Of a DNA stretch of 64,000 nucleotides, positions 37,804 to 50,413 are shown piece by piece. Position 1 is the stretch's first letter. Each line of letters begins with the position of its first letter. Source of the DNA: Lingula anatina (lineage: Eukaryota; Brachiopoda; Lingulata; Lingulida; Lingulidae); assembly GCF_001039355.2 (NCBI RefSeq), contig NW_019774358.1:410577-474576 (forward strand), written 5' to 3'. A model generated the notes under the pieces. The model was not told where the DNA came from and ran no database searches. It saw only the letters and a list, made by a program, of their open reading frames with translations. The position numbers and the translations under genes are program-made.

Positions 37804-40800
37804 ATGACTGCGGAAGAGGGGCTCGACAGCCATGTTAGCGCGGGAAAACACCGCGGATCGGCGCAGGCCACGCACGGTGAGAACTGCGCCACGTGCGGCC
37901 GCTGCGTTCGCGAGCACAGGGATTGGGTTCCCGCTGTTGTCGTGGCTGTTTTACTCCTGGTAGCGCTGGCCCTCTGTGGCATCTGGGTCACGGTACAGCT
38001 GAACGCTTTGAAAGACGGCCTAGAACAGTGCGAGAGACATGTCGCGCACCTGGCAAAAGGCCAGCGGGGAGGACTCTGGTTTTCTGCAGAGCCCCCAGCT
38101 GGACATGGGCGGACCGTACCACCACCATCACCATCAACAGAAAGCAATCACATGGAGAATCACATCGACTACATGAAGTCACAAAACAACGGGGAAGACG
38201 AGTTTGACGAGGTAAGTATAAAGATATGGTTTCTATTGCATGGTCCCCAACAGATGGAGCATCATCGTTAAAGGGGACAAGAATATGACCGAAGGCAACG
38301 TAAACAGTCAATAATAATGTTTTAGAAAGATTCTTCCATATCATGACTTGAATAACACATGTGCATTGTGTTATTTTAGGTTGCAGAAACAAAAGACACG
38401 GCAGTGACAGACATTTTCAACCTCCAAGTGTCACAAGAATCCCACGAGAAGCTACGACCAAAACGCAGCTCTGAGCAGCAAGGAAACGACCGGAAAGGAC
38501 GCCGGGAAAGACAAAAGTCCAAGTCAAAAGCATCTACCGCGGCGCCAACCAAACGCAAGAAAAAATGCTCGCGCAGGTGTAGACACTGTAAGTTGAATGC
38601 ATTTTCTCCCTTGTCATAATGCTATCTGTACTAAATACACAACATCCTTGATTTCAATACCCTTTATCGATTACACGGATATTTGATATAAAATACCTTT
38701 AGTGATACATACGTGCACTCTGCACTGTGGTCTGTGTGTGCGCAAAAATAAAATGCACTACAGGTTTAAACATAAATGGTAAATAGAGGCATTGATTTAC
38801 TTTCAGGCTGTATCAAAGGTGATAAGGGTGAGTATAAGAGGCTATGACGCTAACTATTCCTCTTATTTGCTTGAAGAATCTAAAGACACCAATAAGTCAT
38901 GGTTGTTGATGTTTCGCGTGCAATTTAGCGGTGACGCTATCTTGCGTTAGATAAAATTATCTAAAACATTATTAATGTGTCGAGTTTGCCAAGTTAACAG
39001 TTACTTATTATCGTCAATAACATGGTCGGGTCAGATGTGAGCAAAATTATAAGGAGGTGGTGCAATCTTTGGTCAGTCTCCAGCCCGACCCGACCCGTCC
39101 ATGAGCCCTAGTTGAGTATTTTAAAAGCACTTATATGTGTATGTTCGCCCATTTAAAGTCAATGATGAAGGCTAGAAAATAAAGAAAAAAATCTGACATT
39201 GATATATCGTAAACAGGTGGGCCAGTGGAGACCAGGTATGACGTACTTTAATAAAGTATTCTTTATCTATCTTAGGTGATAAAGGCGACCCGGGACCAAG
39301 TGGTCAGGTAAGAAGGAGAGAGAAAAAAACGAATGAAAACGATCAGTATATATATGTAGGCCGTTGCCGAAACGTGCGGCTTGCTTTAGTGGACTCCTTT
39401 ACATAAAAGCAAAGCTATTTTGAGCTTACAATATCTAAAAACATACCGGCGTAACAAAACTGAGGGTCCATGTAACAGAAAGTACGCTCTCCATATAGTT
39501 ATAATGGTTAGGGTTAGCCTGACCTAAGTGGGTCAAAATCTAGGGTGAGGGTTGCCTGTACAAATTTATGGGAAGAGGACTCTCTCTCAAGGGGGACCCT
39601 GTGTCACGTTACACCGGTACAGCTGTTTTTCTCGATGTGAAAAGGCCTTAAACCTAGTTATAGTGGCATTAATGTGTGCTCCCTCAATACTCAATGGCAG
39701 GTGAAGTTCTTTCCATTGATTTATTTGAAATATATAGTTTCAAATCCAGGTTATTCAGGTGTAACCTGCAGTTGTGGCACTGTAAATAACATTAAAATGT
39801 AGATAGTTCCTTGTACACCGAGTCCGTACCAGAAACTCTCGAATTTTGTCATCTTTATATACGAACCTTATTTGTTGCAGATGTCGCTGGCGGCGGCACT
39901 ATACCGGGGAAATATAGGTCAGTGCGACGTCCCTGGATTACAATTTGTGTCACGTGATCTGATAAACTGACATGGTGTTTATGAAAACGAAAGTAATACG
40001 TACAATATCGTATAATATTGAGGAAACTCTGAATAAGCTTAAAAAGTTACTCATGCTAAATATTCAGCATTAGTTTAATGGGACTTTATAAATATTAACT
40101 TACAGAAATATTTGTTTTTAAAAAGCACGTACACGAATAAATAATTCTTATGTAGAAGGTCAAGGTGAAAGGAGCACGAGTGGCTCTATAAAAAATTTCT
40201 TATCAAATAACGACTTCAAAATATCTTAACGAAATACACCCATGTATCTACGTACTTGGCCAATTGGTAAAATAACTTTATATCAAAACATTCCTCTCAC
40301 AGGTACATTTGATCCAGAAAGTATACCAGAGAGCAGGAGAGATTGCGACGAATTTGATAAGGTGAAAAGAACCTTTAGAAGTTGTGGTAAGTTCTTTTAC
40401 CTAAAAAGGCCAAGATATCAGAAAGTGTCATATCGTTATATAGATATTCAAGTATTGCAACTGCTTTATGTATAAAGCTACAACAATGAATAATTGGTGT
40501 CGTACATTTTCTCCGTACAGCATTTGGTTTAAAATTTTAAAATTAAAATTCAAAATTTGAAATTGAAATTTGAAATTTGTTTAAAATTTGATATGTGATA
40601 TGTACAAGGTAAGAATCTTGTTGGTTTATTTCTTTTTATACAGTTTATTAATTTTACAGATGGTAAACTTATGTACTGGGAGAAGGTACCTTGGATGAAT
40701 GACCCAGATCATGCGAGAGTTTACGAGAACAAGTTTCAGAAGACCTGGGACGGGCAGGTTCGAGTGACTGAAGGGGGTCTGTACTATTTATATGGTCAGG

Positions 40801-41932
40801 TGAGCAGACCAACAGAAAAAAATCCATTGGCCTCATTCAGAACCACGGAACAAATATGGCGACCCACTTAAAAACTTGCCGTCGAATCCCCTAATAGACA
40901 TTGAATAGATTCCTCGTGGGAAAAATGCAACAGCCATTCAAGTGGGTCGGCCATATTTGATCCGTGAACTTGTAAGTCAGCTGTTGTGAATGGGGACATT
41001 GAATATATAAGCGCTTGGTAACATAAAGTGCCATTCATTAAGCTTCACTGGGTTTTCCCAACGTTATTTTTTGCTCCTATCGTATATAAAGTGCCCCTAT
41101 TATCTTTTTATTTACTATTCATTGTTATAAACGAGTTCGATTCGACTTTCAATTTTTTCGTTTTTGGTTTTAGAACATTTAAAGGGACGAAACGCACAAA
41201 GGCACAAATATTGGAGTTAAATTTTATTTTAGAATCAGAATATAAAATCTGCTGCATTTTATCATTTGCGTCTAATATCTGTATTCTTTTGTCTGATACA
41301 AAAGTCAGTCATCTTTCTCTTTTTCTTTCGTATGAGTCATGTCTTGCCCAAACATGCAGAAAGTAGGTAAATTGTTCTCTAACGAAAAAAAAAACATTTC
41401 CACATTAAAAAAACGCAATAAGTTTCTATTTTCCATAAGAGCACACGCGTGTCAGTATTTTTTGTCCTCTGGTTAAATAATATTCTGTGTTAAGAATAAT
41501 TGTACCAAACATGTTTTGGTTTAACTGCTTAACGGGCATTTTTCATGTTCTGCACAAAGACTTGAATCCACCTGTTAGACCTACCTAAACCTACCATTTG
41601 AACCTACCTGTTTAACGCTGTTTTTTGTCTTCCCTCAGATAACGTTCTACAACGCCTCTCCGTTTAACACAGCTGGCATAGATGTTAACGGTCATACTGT
41701 CGTTAGGTGCACCAACAGCGTTCCAATCACTAACCCAGGCAGCGCTTCCAGCACCTACCAAACTTGCTCTATGAGGACGGTTTGGAACCTCGAGGAGAAC
41801 GCCGAAGTACAGATGGTTGTGAAACAGCCAAATCGAGCTCTCGACATGCGCCCGGATACGACGTTCTTTGGGTTGGTGAAATTGAATGACGTCACGGAGA
41901 TGATGATGACGTCACCAACTTCACCACAGTGA
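37804..41932 (+). CDS. EDA: Ectodysplasin-A-like TNF ligand 2
   Basis: Eight exons join in frame to 407 aa: 37804-38211, 38380-38587, 38807-38827, 39276-39307, 39881-39917, 40303-40386, 40660-40799 and 41639-41932. Exon phases are the same as in EDA-like 1, so the two are duplicates. Features: C28-x2-C31-x2-C34 before the membrane anchor, furin site RPKR (162-165), a CSRRCRHCC cluster (199-207), five Gly-X-Y triplets (one fewer than gene 1, because exon 3 is 21 nt, not 30), and a THD with MYWEKVPW, GLYYLYGQ, paired Cys and TTFFG. The C-terminal tail MMMTSPTSPQ differs from gene 1. Expected to form trimers that may be shed by furin; inferred. Introns are far shorter than in gene 1. Poly(A) signal candidate at 42597. 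Confidence 0.86.
40850..41005. repeat. Dispersed foldback repeat copy in intron 7 of EDA-like 2
   Basis: GCGACCCACTTAAAAACTTG on the left and CATTCAAGTGGGTCGGCC on the right are imperfect inverse copies, followed by ATATTTGATCCGTGAACTTG. Same family as copies near 2109, 12002 and 55420. Confidence 0.7.
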
Positions 41933-43496
41933 GGACAGGTCTTGATTAGTCACACATATGATGTGCTTGAGTCCTTTGATGTCAAGGACCAATTTGTTAC
42001 AGACATTCTATTTCATTGATCTGGAGTGGTGTGGTCTCATTACAATGACGTTTTATCAAAGGTTACTTAAAAAGAAATGCATGAAACCAGCCGATGTGCT
42101 GATCAAGGTGCCGCCTCATCCTACAGTCAATAAGCGAGCAATACAACTATGTCAGAGGTGTAGGCTACATTTAAGTAAGGTCCTAGCGCGTTTATCCTTT
42201 TCCGGTTTGATTGGCCGAGCTCTGTAGCAGGCGGTGAGGTGCGCAAACCATTCACTATGGCAGAGAAATGGAGGAAATAGTGTTTTTAACTTCTAATTTC
42301 ATCCTTTTAAATGGCTTAAAAGATAATATTTTAGAAGGCATGTTAGGTATAAGTACAGAGAATGCGGTCCGTCATAACTAAGTAGGTTGTCGTTGGCTGT
42401 GCCATAATATAAGCCTATTTCAAAGCACCATTTTCTGTAAGGTTGGCTTATTTGTCAACACCAGTGCTTGCTACGATGAGGTTCGAAAATGAAGTGTGGC
42501 AGACGATACAAGGCGTGACAGATGTCTTGAGAAGTTGTTACCAAATTCTTACTGTTTTCAGAGGACTGCAATATGAAGGCCGCACCGAAAGACTGCAATA
42601 AAACCCACAACACACTGCAAAAATAATGGAATTTTATAAACGTAAATGTATTTCCCGTAGGCAATCTATCAAATCAAAGGGATTTAAGATGTGTTGAGTT
42701 TATTAATTCTATTGACATTATTATGTGGAGTGTATATAACAATCATCCTTATTCATATAATGAATATTCATATATTATAATTGGATTTGCAACAATTTAC
42801 ATCTGACATGTTATCAGCTTTTCGTTTTTATTTGTTTATCTTTTCATTATTCATTTGCATTTGATATCTCTGATATATCTCTCATTCTCAGTATCATATT
42901 TTTTCTGTCCCTAATATAACTGTACATATACGATATCTCTTTTTGTGTATCATAATTAGATTTATTTGTAAATATCGCTTTTATTTAATTATGAAAATAA
43001 ATTTCCTGTAGTTTCTTTGAATTATTGTAACATAGGGTGACGTATAAACATGCATACGGTATAAATGTTTTGAGTTGTTTTTTATTAACATCCACATAGT
43101 GAAGTCCTTAATTGCTTTGTCTTCGAGGCTCTTGTGACAGAATTTATCAACGTTAACGACACTGAATTCGAGTGATGTGTGCTGTTGCACCTTCATGTAA
43201 AAAGTGTTTTTCCGAGAGATGCCTGTATCCAGATCCCCTAAATGTATTTCAATTGAGAAATTTGACACGAATAAAAACTGTTTGCAATTTACCACACAAT
43301 GAAATCAACTTTACCCACTCCAAGTCCCGTTAAGGTAAACTACGCAGTAGATTTCTTTGCTGATAAAAATAGATCCCATCAAGGTCAGCGTTCATATTCC
43401 ACTATACAGCGCCGTGGTGTGCTTAGTTCATTGTAATTTTTGTTCGTTTTGGTAAAGGTGTTTACCGCGGCTGTAAATAAACGCAGAACAAACACC
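41933..43496. other. 3' UTR and intergenic DNA
   Basis: Contains the EDA-like 2 3' UTR (AATAAA at 42597-42602), then AT-rich DNA up to ligand C. A TATA-like ATAAAAATAG lies near 43361. No other exon is recognised. Confidence 0.55.
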
Positions 43497-44249
43497 ATGG
43501 AGTTAAGGGCTTCCGAGAGATTGCGCCAATCCAGTGTGGTGAAAATTTGTCTTGTTGGAGGAGGAGCTGGAGCACTATGCGCAGTAATGATATGCGCAGT
43601 TGTCTTGTCCCTTGCGCTCGACCAGGGGTTCGTTAACGATTTTACTCAACGACAACTGGCAGCAAACTCACACCCAGAATCAACACGTAATGAGGTACAG
43701 GTACTCGGTTCGCTGGTTCATTCAAGAAGCAAACGTTGGTTGAACAAAGGGCAACAATTTGCCGAACCATCTTCAACATTAAGGAAGAGAAACCCACGTG
43801 ACTTGGAAGACAAAATTAGCGGTCACAAACGTCATCAGCGGAACCGTCGATCTGTTGAGGTAAACATGTATTTGTTCAAAAGGATGCATTTGTTAATTTC
43901 AACAAATCTGTTGGGCTGTTAAACATTAAAAAAAGTAAATGTGAAGATATGAATGTAAGGTCCAAAGTGAAATAATGCCCTACTGGTAATATCCATTTGT
44001 TCTTAACAGTACCGGTACGGTATGGTACGAAAGTACTGTAGATTTATTTCTTGAGTTAGACTGATATGTTCTTGTTTCACAAATATTCACAATACCACAC
44101 TTCTTTAAGCATTTAATGTTTTTTTACAGTCTAAACCGTCCATCCACCTTGTTCCAAAAACTGGAGGGAACCCTAGTGTTGCTCCTGTCTTGAGTGACGG
44201 TACGACTCATGCATGGTCATCGTACCGTGTATGAGTACATTTTAGCAAG

Positions 44250-44307
<58 letters not shown>

Positions 44308-44999
44308 TGTGTGTGTGTAGAACATTAGTCGTATGCTTGCATGCACTATAGTGCCAGTAACTAAATGATACCCGGTACTAATATCAGTAAATGTCGTTCA
44401 ACCAAAGTACATTTAACTGTAGACTGACCTTTTATTGCAAGTGTACATGTATATATTTACATACGTTGTTCAGTGCATCAATTTCTAATATTACAGGTAC
44501 GTTCTGCCACTGGCGGCACCTCACGCTGTCCAATGACGGCAGTCTCTATTACGACGCCTATCACAACGTTGTGGTCATCACAAAGCCAGGTGTGTACTAT
44601 GTGTACGGTCAGGTGTATGTCAGGGCCACATCGGACAAAAATGTGTCCTTCTGTTTATTCCGAGGGCACAGGAAACGTCACAAGTGGTTCATCTTTGATT
44701 TAAACACCCATGATCTTTCTGGCGCATTGGTTTGTGGTCTGTTACAGCCTCGATTTGATTTCACACCGACCCAATTCCAACTGACCAATGAGGAGGTCGT
44801 TATAGAATTGCCAAGGGATAAAATGAGGCATGCGTACCGTACACGCGCTACCAGCATGGTTTCAGGTGTATTTTATTTTGATGAGAATGATACTGTTTCG
44901 ATGGCGATAGCAGGAGGTACTGATGTCAGCGAACACAGGGAGGATTTACAAATCGGCCTCCAACACAATTTCACATATTTTGGAGCCTTTATGGTGTAA
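43497..44999 (+). CDS. TNF ligand C
   Basis: Three exons, 43497-43859, 44130-44199 and 44497-44999, give 311 aa. The start AACACCATGG has an ideal Kozak context. Type II membrane segment about 14-41. Three possible convertase sites precede the THD: RSKR (77-80), LRKR (95-98) and RNRR (115-118). Exon 2 gives the first strand (SIHLVPKTGG). Exon 3 is the whole remaining THD: GTFCHWRH, GVYYVYGQVYV, FCLFRG, paired Cys and the terminus FTYFGAFMV. Exon phases (0, then 1) match B, D, E and F. There is no THD intron, unlike D, E and F. It lies between EDA-like 2 and ligand D. Receptor and pathway are unknown. Confidence 0.87.
44257..44319. repeat. (GT)n microsatellite in intron 2 of ligand C
   Basis: GT dinucleotides with a short GC-rich interruption. 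Confidence 0.95.
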
Positions 45000-45016
45000 T
45001 TCAACGTACCATGGGC

Positions 45017-45022
45017 AATAAA
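45017..45022 (+). terminator. Poly(A) signal of TNF ligand C
   Basis: AATAAA only 18 nt after the stop codon, implying a very short 3' UTR if used. Confidence 0.5.
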
Positions 45023-46389
45023 TTTGTGAAATGTTAAGAATATTGTATGCTTAAACGTGCCTGTGTACGTGCATCGCAACTTACAAAACGATGATGCCAA
45101 ATCTCCACTTTTATACCGTGTAAATACCGTGTATAATTAATACTAGTACACAGGGTACTAGTACTTTGCACTTAGTATTGATTCTTATTTTTAGGCATTC
45201 ATTCAGTCTGTTAGTTAAATGGATGTTTCACCGATCTCTGTGAAATGCTGTATAACCCTGTTAGTGACATTTGTATCGACATGAAACCGAATCCATTATT
45301 AGTTTACTATCAGTATTCATAAAAGTCTTAAACTTCATGTGGAGTGACGTCATGTGCAGCAACTCGACCCGATTGGCTAGCAAAAGAGCGCGGATGTCGA
45401 GTAGAAAAATAATGAACAACCCTATGGAAAATGGTGAGTGGGAAATCCCCCAATTTACAGTATTTCACATCAGAACAAAATGCAACTCGTTCAATTTACA
45501 CAGATATTTTTTATGTACATACACATGTACACTTACCCTAACATATACATGTACATGTATGCTCAAATAAAATAAAAGGGTAAAATTATCAATAAAATCA
45601 CTCTATTTTCTCCGCTGCTCCGCTCCAGTGAATCAACTACACCTGTGCGCATCTCGCCTTGCCACTGAGTGCGCCCAGTTATCCTCCAAAAATTACGATT
45701 CGCAGAAAGACGAGAATCTACGAGACTTAATTCGTGCAGTCATGTGCATGCTAGAGTGTTCAGTGCGCAACTTTTTTTTCACATTTTTTCCACTATTGAG
45801 ATTTTGCTGTACAGTAGTTTACAGTTAAAATGCATCTTTAATACTCAATAAATTAATAATTGCACTTGTACTTATTTGAGTTGTTGCTTTTTACCGTGAT
45901 ATTGCGTCAAGACGGTAGGCCAAAAACGATAAACGGGATGTATTATTATTACTATTATTATCATTATAATAATAATTATCAACGGCGAGCAGTGATCAAA
46001 TTATTGAAGGCAATGGAGGTTTGTAGTCACGCACGAAATAATTCAATCTAACATTTCTGGCAAAATGGCATCACTTTTGCTTTAGATCTAGCCCAATTGC
46101 TCTCATATACTTGTTGCGAATGTAGATTTAATTGCTTCTCCATGATATCACGCATTTTGTCACAGAAAGTTTAAGAAACTTGTACAAAAAAGGTAGTCTG
46201 TTAGTAAAATAACATGCCAAGTGCAAAACGTGCGTATTTTCTTGTTTACCGCAGATGCTGGGACCTTGTTAAATCAAATCTGGGGGTCTGGAAGTAAATG
46301 GTGTTACATATCAATACGGCCGCTGATGCCCCAGTAAGCTAAATACACGTCCCAAGCGCTACGTTAAAAAAAGGCTCACACAAATCGAT
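45023..46389. other. Intergenic DNA between ligands C and D
   Basis: AT-rich with no recognised exon; a short ATT-rich tract lies at 45941-45980. The repeated word ACATGTACATGT occurs here as elsewhere in the window. Confidence 0.55.
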
Positions 46390-48251
46390 ATGGACGTACG
46401 AGTATGCACCTCCTGTTTGTTTCTGTTGAAGTCGTTACTACAATTTGCAGTGATCATTACTGCAGTGTGTATAGCCTATTCGCGAGCGGTTAGTGTAGGG
46501 GAACCACCGTCATCGGAAGGGAAAGCCCTGCTTGATCATTCGGAGATAAATGTGAACGGGGAAGTCCCTGCAAGGATCTATGGCGGTGAATTCACACCCC
46601 TACATAATGGCCGCACAAGGGATCGTGATGGTGGCCGTAATGTGAGACGGAGGCGTGGGGGTCCCCAGGACAATAAGAGGGTCCTGATAAAGGCAGCCTT
46701 TGGACCACAACCGTCCTTTTCGCCACTTAGGCCTAAATGCGTGGGAAAAAATAGAAAGGTAATAATAACAACGTATTAACAAAGTTTGAAAATGAAAGGA
46801 AGTAATACTATCTTTTTTTTTCTGACAGAAAAGTAAGTGGACCCTTTCGGCTCTCTCCTGTATGCATAATATTATTATTATATGGCTAAAATCGGAACGT
46901 GTTTGGAAACCTATCAGTTTTTTTTTCAGGGTCGCGGTCTGATCCACCTAATTCCTAAGATGACTGGAAAGACAGACGCCATCACTGCTACAATAACAAA
47001 ACAGGGTGCGTCTCTTTTTTTTACCTATATTGAAACAACATGTTCGTGTTTTTGGTATGCACGCAACAATAGAGTTAGATAAATTAAGATTAAGTACCGT
47101 CTTTGCTATCGCCTACACGTGTTTTGTACATATTAATTTTAAATTTTTACCCCCTTGTGTCAGAGTCGCCCTGAAACCTACGTAATATTCATAAAGACAA
47201 AAAATTAAAACCATAACGTCTTCTGTTCTGCATGAGATTTCTTGATTGATGAAACATTTTCTAGAAATAAAGACACTTTAGAAATGATATTGAAAACATC
47301 GATAAATTTTCTTTAAAAATATGCCCAGTTTGATGCACTTACTTGACTAAAACGTAAATGTATAATTTTTTATAGGGACGTTTACTCAATGGCAGCGTGT
47401 CACTACCAACCGGAAGACATATCTAAGATATGACGTCACCACTAATGCAATAGTGACATTCCGGAAAGAGGCGATCTTTTATGTGTACGCACAAATTCAC
47501 TTTCATCAGATGACGTCACAAACACTAATGTTTTGTATCTACAAAAGCGCCCAATCCCAGACCGACAACAGTAGTGACATCAGGTAAGTACACGTGACAG
47601 TGTTGGTGACGTCATGGGTACAGTTAGTGGAGACGTCAGGTCCGAAGCACCGACAATGCTTGTGTCAACAGGGATAAGACAATGTCGATAAAAATGGGGA
47701 CATCATGCGCGATGGGCTTACGTCAGTAATGGTGGTAAGAGTAGAACTTTAAAAATCTTACAGTACATGTTACTGCATGTGGTCTTCTCTTTGAAATCTA
47801 CATATTAGACTTATTTGCACCACCACGAAGACAGACTATAATTAATTGCCCTCTTTGCTTAAAATATATATATATATATTCATTAAAGGAAATAATTCAA
47901 ATAAAACAAGTGATATTTTCAGGTGTAAAACAAATAACCTAAACAGAGTGACGTCTTTTCTCAACCAAAAAAACGAAACTTTATGCTCATATTTTCAGAG
48001 ACAGATCAACGGCTCTGGCATGTGGGTCATCAACTACAAGTTATATTCCTTTCTACAAAAACCAGCAGGACAGAGAACCAAGCTTCGTGTGGGAAAACGC
48101 CAACACCGTCTTTATCGGCGGGGTCTTCCCTTTGCTCTGCAGGGACAGGCTATGGCTCGGGATGTTTCAAATGGACTCCGGAGAGTATGAAGGTTTTAAA
48201 ATCAGGATCAATAGAAACTCCACATATTTCGGAATGCACGAGGTCTATTGA
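46390..48251 (+). CDS. TNF ligand D
   Basis: Four exons, 46390-46758, 46930-47005, 47376-47583 and 47999-48251, give 301 aa. Membrane or signal segment about 10-30, stalk with VGEPPSSEGK, furin-type RRRR at 86-89. Exon 2 carries LIHLIPKMTGK. Exon 3 carries GTFTQWQRV, AIFYVYAQIHFHQ and FCIYKS. It ends in phase 2, so the last exon must be read in the frame that has no ATG of its own. That frame gives RDRSTALACG..., a second Cys (PLLCRD), then RINRNSTYFGMHEVY and TGA at 48249-48251. The other two frames of this exon look open but give no TNF similarity. The THD-ending pattern strongly supports this frame. AATAAA candidate at 48664. Confidence 0.85.
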
Positions 48252-49633
48252 CGTTTTATTTTGGATATATTTTTAATTTTGTCATGTAAATTGTAGATTG
48301 CGTTTCAATGCCCATTTTGTAAATATTTTAATTCTGTACAGTATACACAGTATATGTGCATGTGTATTATTACATATAGTAGCCTACTAAGGAATATGTA
48401 AGGCAGTAAGCTCTAATCACCCACTGGACAATATTGCATGTACCTGACCCAAATCATGTATATACCATATTTATTTTCATCATATTAAATCTCGTTTAGA
48501 ATGACAAAAAAATCTCCACCACTGCGTCACTTTCGTTATAGATTAAACACATATCCAGGTTCTGAAGAAAATCATATTTCCACGTAATTCAGGAATACTA
48601 AAAGAAATTGTTCGTCTACGTAAGACCTAGGGATTAACTAAATACACGTGCATGTCCTAGTAAAATAAATGTTACATTTCATTTTGAGAAAATACCAGCT
48701 GAACGCTTTCTACACTTACAGGTGAGAAAACAGAGTATTATTTTTCTGCGTGATGATAAATTGATAAAATTGGATATTAAAATATAAAAATATGAAAACG
48801 AATTATGTACTCCAAGGAAAAATTAATAAGGTTACGAAGATCTGCGTTGTATTTAAAAACATTAGTTGATATTCGAAATCGAAAGAAAAAACTAATTATT
48901 TTCAAAAATCTAAAAGGAAATTGAAAGTCGCATTTCAGCTTCGAATGGGAAAGTGAAAATCTACGTTCCAGTGAGATATTGGCAACGGTTTAAAGAGTTT
49001 TTCTAATAAAAATGAGAGCTAAATGCCTTATGGCATTATTGCAAAAAAACAAATTAAACTTCTACTTGGCAAAAATAACAATGTTTTCCACATAAAACAT
49101 AACGTTGCACTCGCGCATGATAAAGAAAAACAAATATTATTAAACGCGTGCATTTCCTCATAAGTGAGAAATGAAACCAAATGCAAAAATAGGATTTTCA
49201 CTTAAGATATGACCACGGCTGTTCTTTCTCTCTTTCCCTTAAGCAAATTATATTGCCTACAAAATCAAAATGTGAAAAATGTTTTTATATACAAAATGGG
49301 AGTATAAAATTTATTTTCTTATCAAATTGAAAAAGTGAAAAATTGTTATTTCTACTTTAAAAAGTCAAAGTATACAATCAGTTTACACCGGGAGAGAGAC
49401 ATTAAAAACAACAGCACAGACGAACACACAAAACACAGAATAATTATAGAGGTTAACATCCTTATACATTCACAAAAAAAAAAAAGAAAAAGAAAAAAAA
49501 CTCGACGCACCACCCCAAAAGCCCACATCCTTGTTCCAGGAAAACCTACATCCCCCAAAGGTACACAAATAGTGCTATCGGTTTCATTTCACCGGTAAAC
49601 ATTTTAGGCTACCCCAGATCTCACTACGCAAAC
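48252..49633. other. Intergenic DNA between ligands D and E
   Basis: Very AT-rich, with an A-rich stretch at 49473-49500. No exon recognised. The promoter of E must lie in its right part, but I see no canonical TATA or kB site. Confidence 0.5.
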
Positions 49634-50361
49634 ATGGCGGCTTCGAACGAGGTGTTCATGTCAACACTCGTTCTGTCGTGTTGTGCGTGCTTAATCCTCG
49701 CGTGTGTTTCAGCAAGCTCTGATGACGCCTGGGATGATCTAGGGCGCTTGTGGAAGAGTGGTGCAACGCGAGGGGAACCCCCGCCTATGGAAAAGTTTAG
49801 AGTCGCCATACTTGATGGTAAAAGGATCTTGCATACCAGTGACTCACTATTTAGGTCAGGGATGCCCCGTGCGAGGCCACGTTTGTATGTTGACAGTTTT
49901 GAGCGTCTCAAAAACAAGCACCAAACACCATATGTGCCCTTTTATTCAAGAGCAAATCCAAACCTACCGATAACTGCGCACAACATAGTAAAAAGAGTAG
50001 CTAAAGTGTCGCGTAAAAGCAAGGTATGTGGACTTCAAGTAAATATATTTTTCAAACACCTTGTGACAGTTCAATTTGAACAAAACTGAAAGGATCACGG
50101 GATAATTTGGCAAGCTTTGATTTCTTGATAAAGTTTAAATAAATCATTGTTCCTCTTATATTGCGTCGTCTCGCACAAGATTTGCAAGCATGTTTTTGTT
50201 CAAAATGAGCCCTGTGTTTTTAACCTCTTAGTATAGATGCTTTATATTGTATTTATGTCATGGTTAGTAAATCTTTTTATCAATCACGGTAGCGCTGTGT
50301 ACTCGGGTTGCCGTGCATTAATTCCACCAAGCAGGTAGTAGAAACAGCAGTGGATTAAGGT

Positions 50362-50413
<52 letters not shown>

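Noticed and set aside
39215-39234. Possible extra collagen exon GGGCCAGTGGAGACCAGG between AG and GT in EDA-like 2
   Set aside because: Its length breaks the phase between exons 3 and 4, and only one Gly-X-Y triplet is formed.
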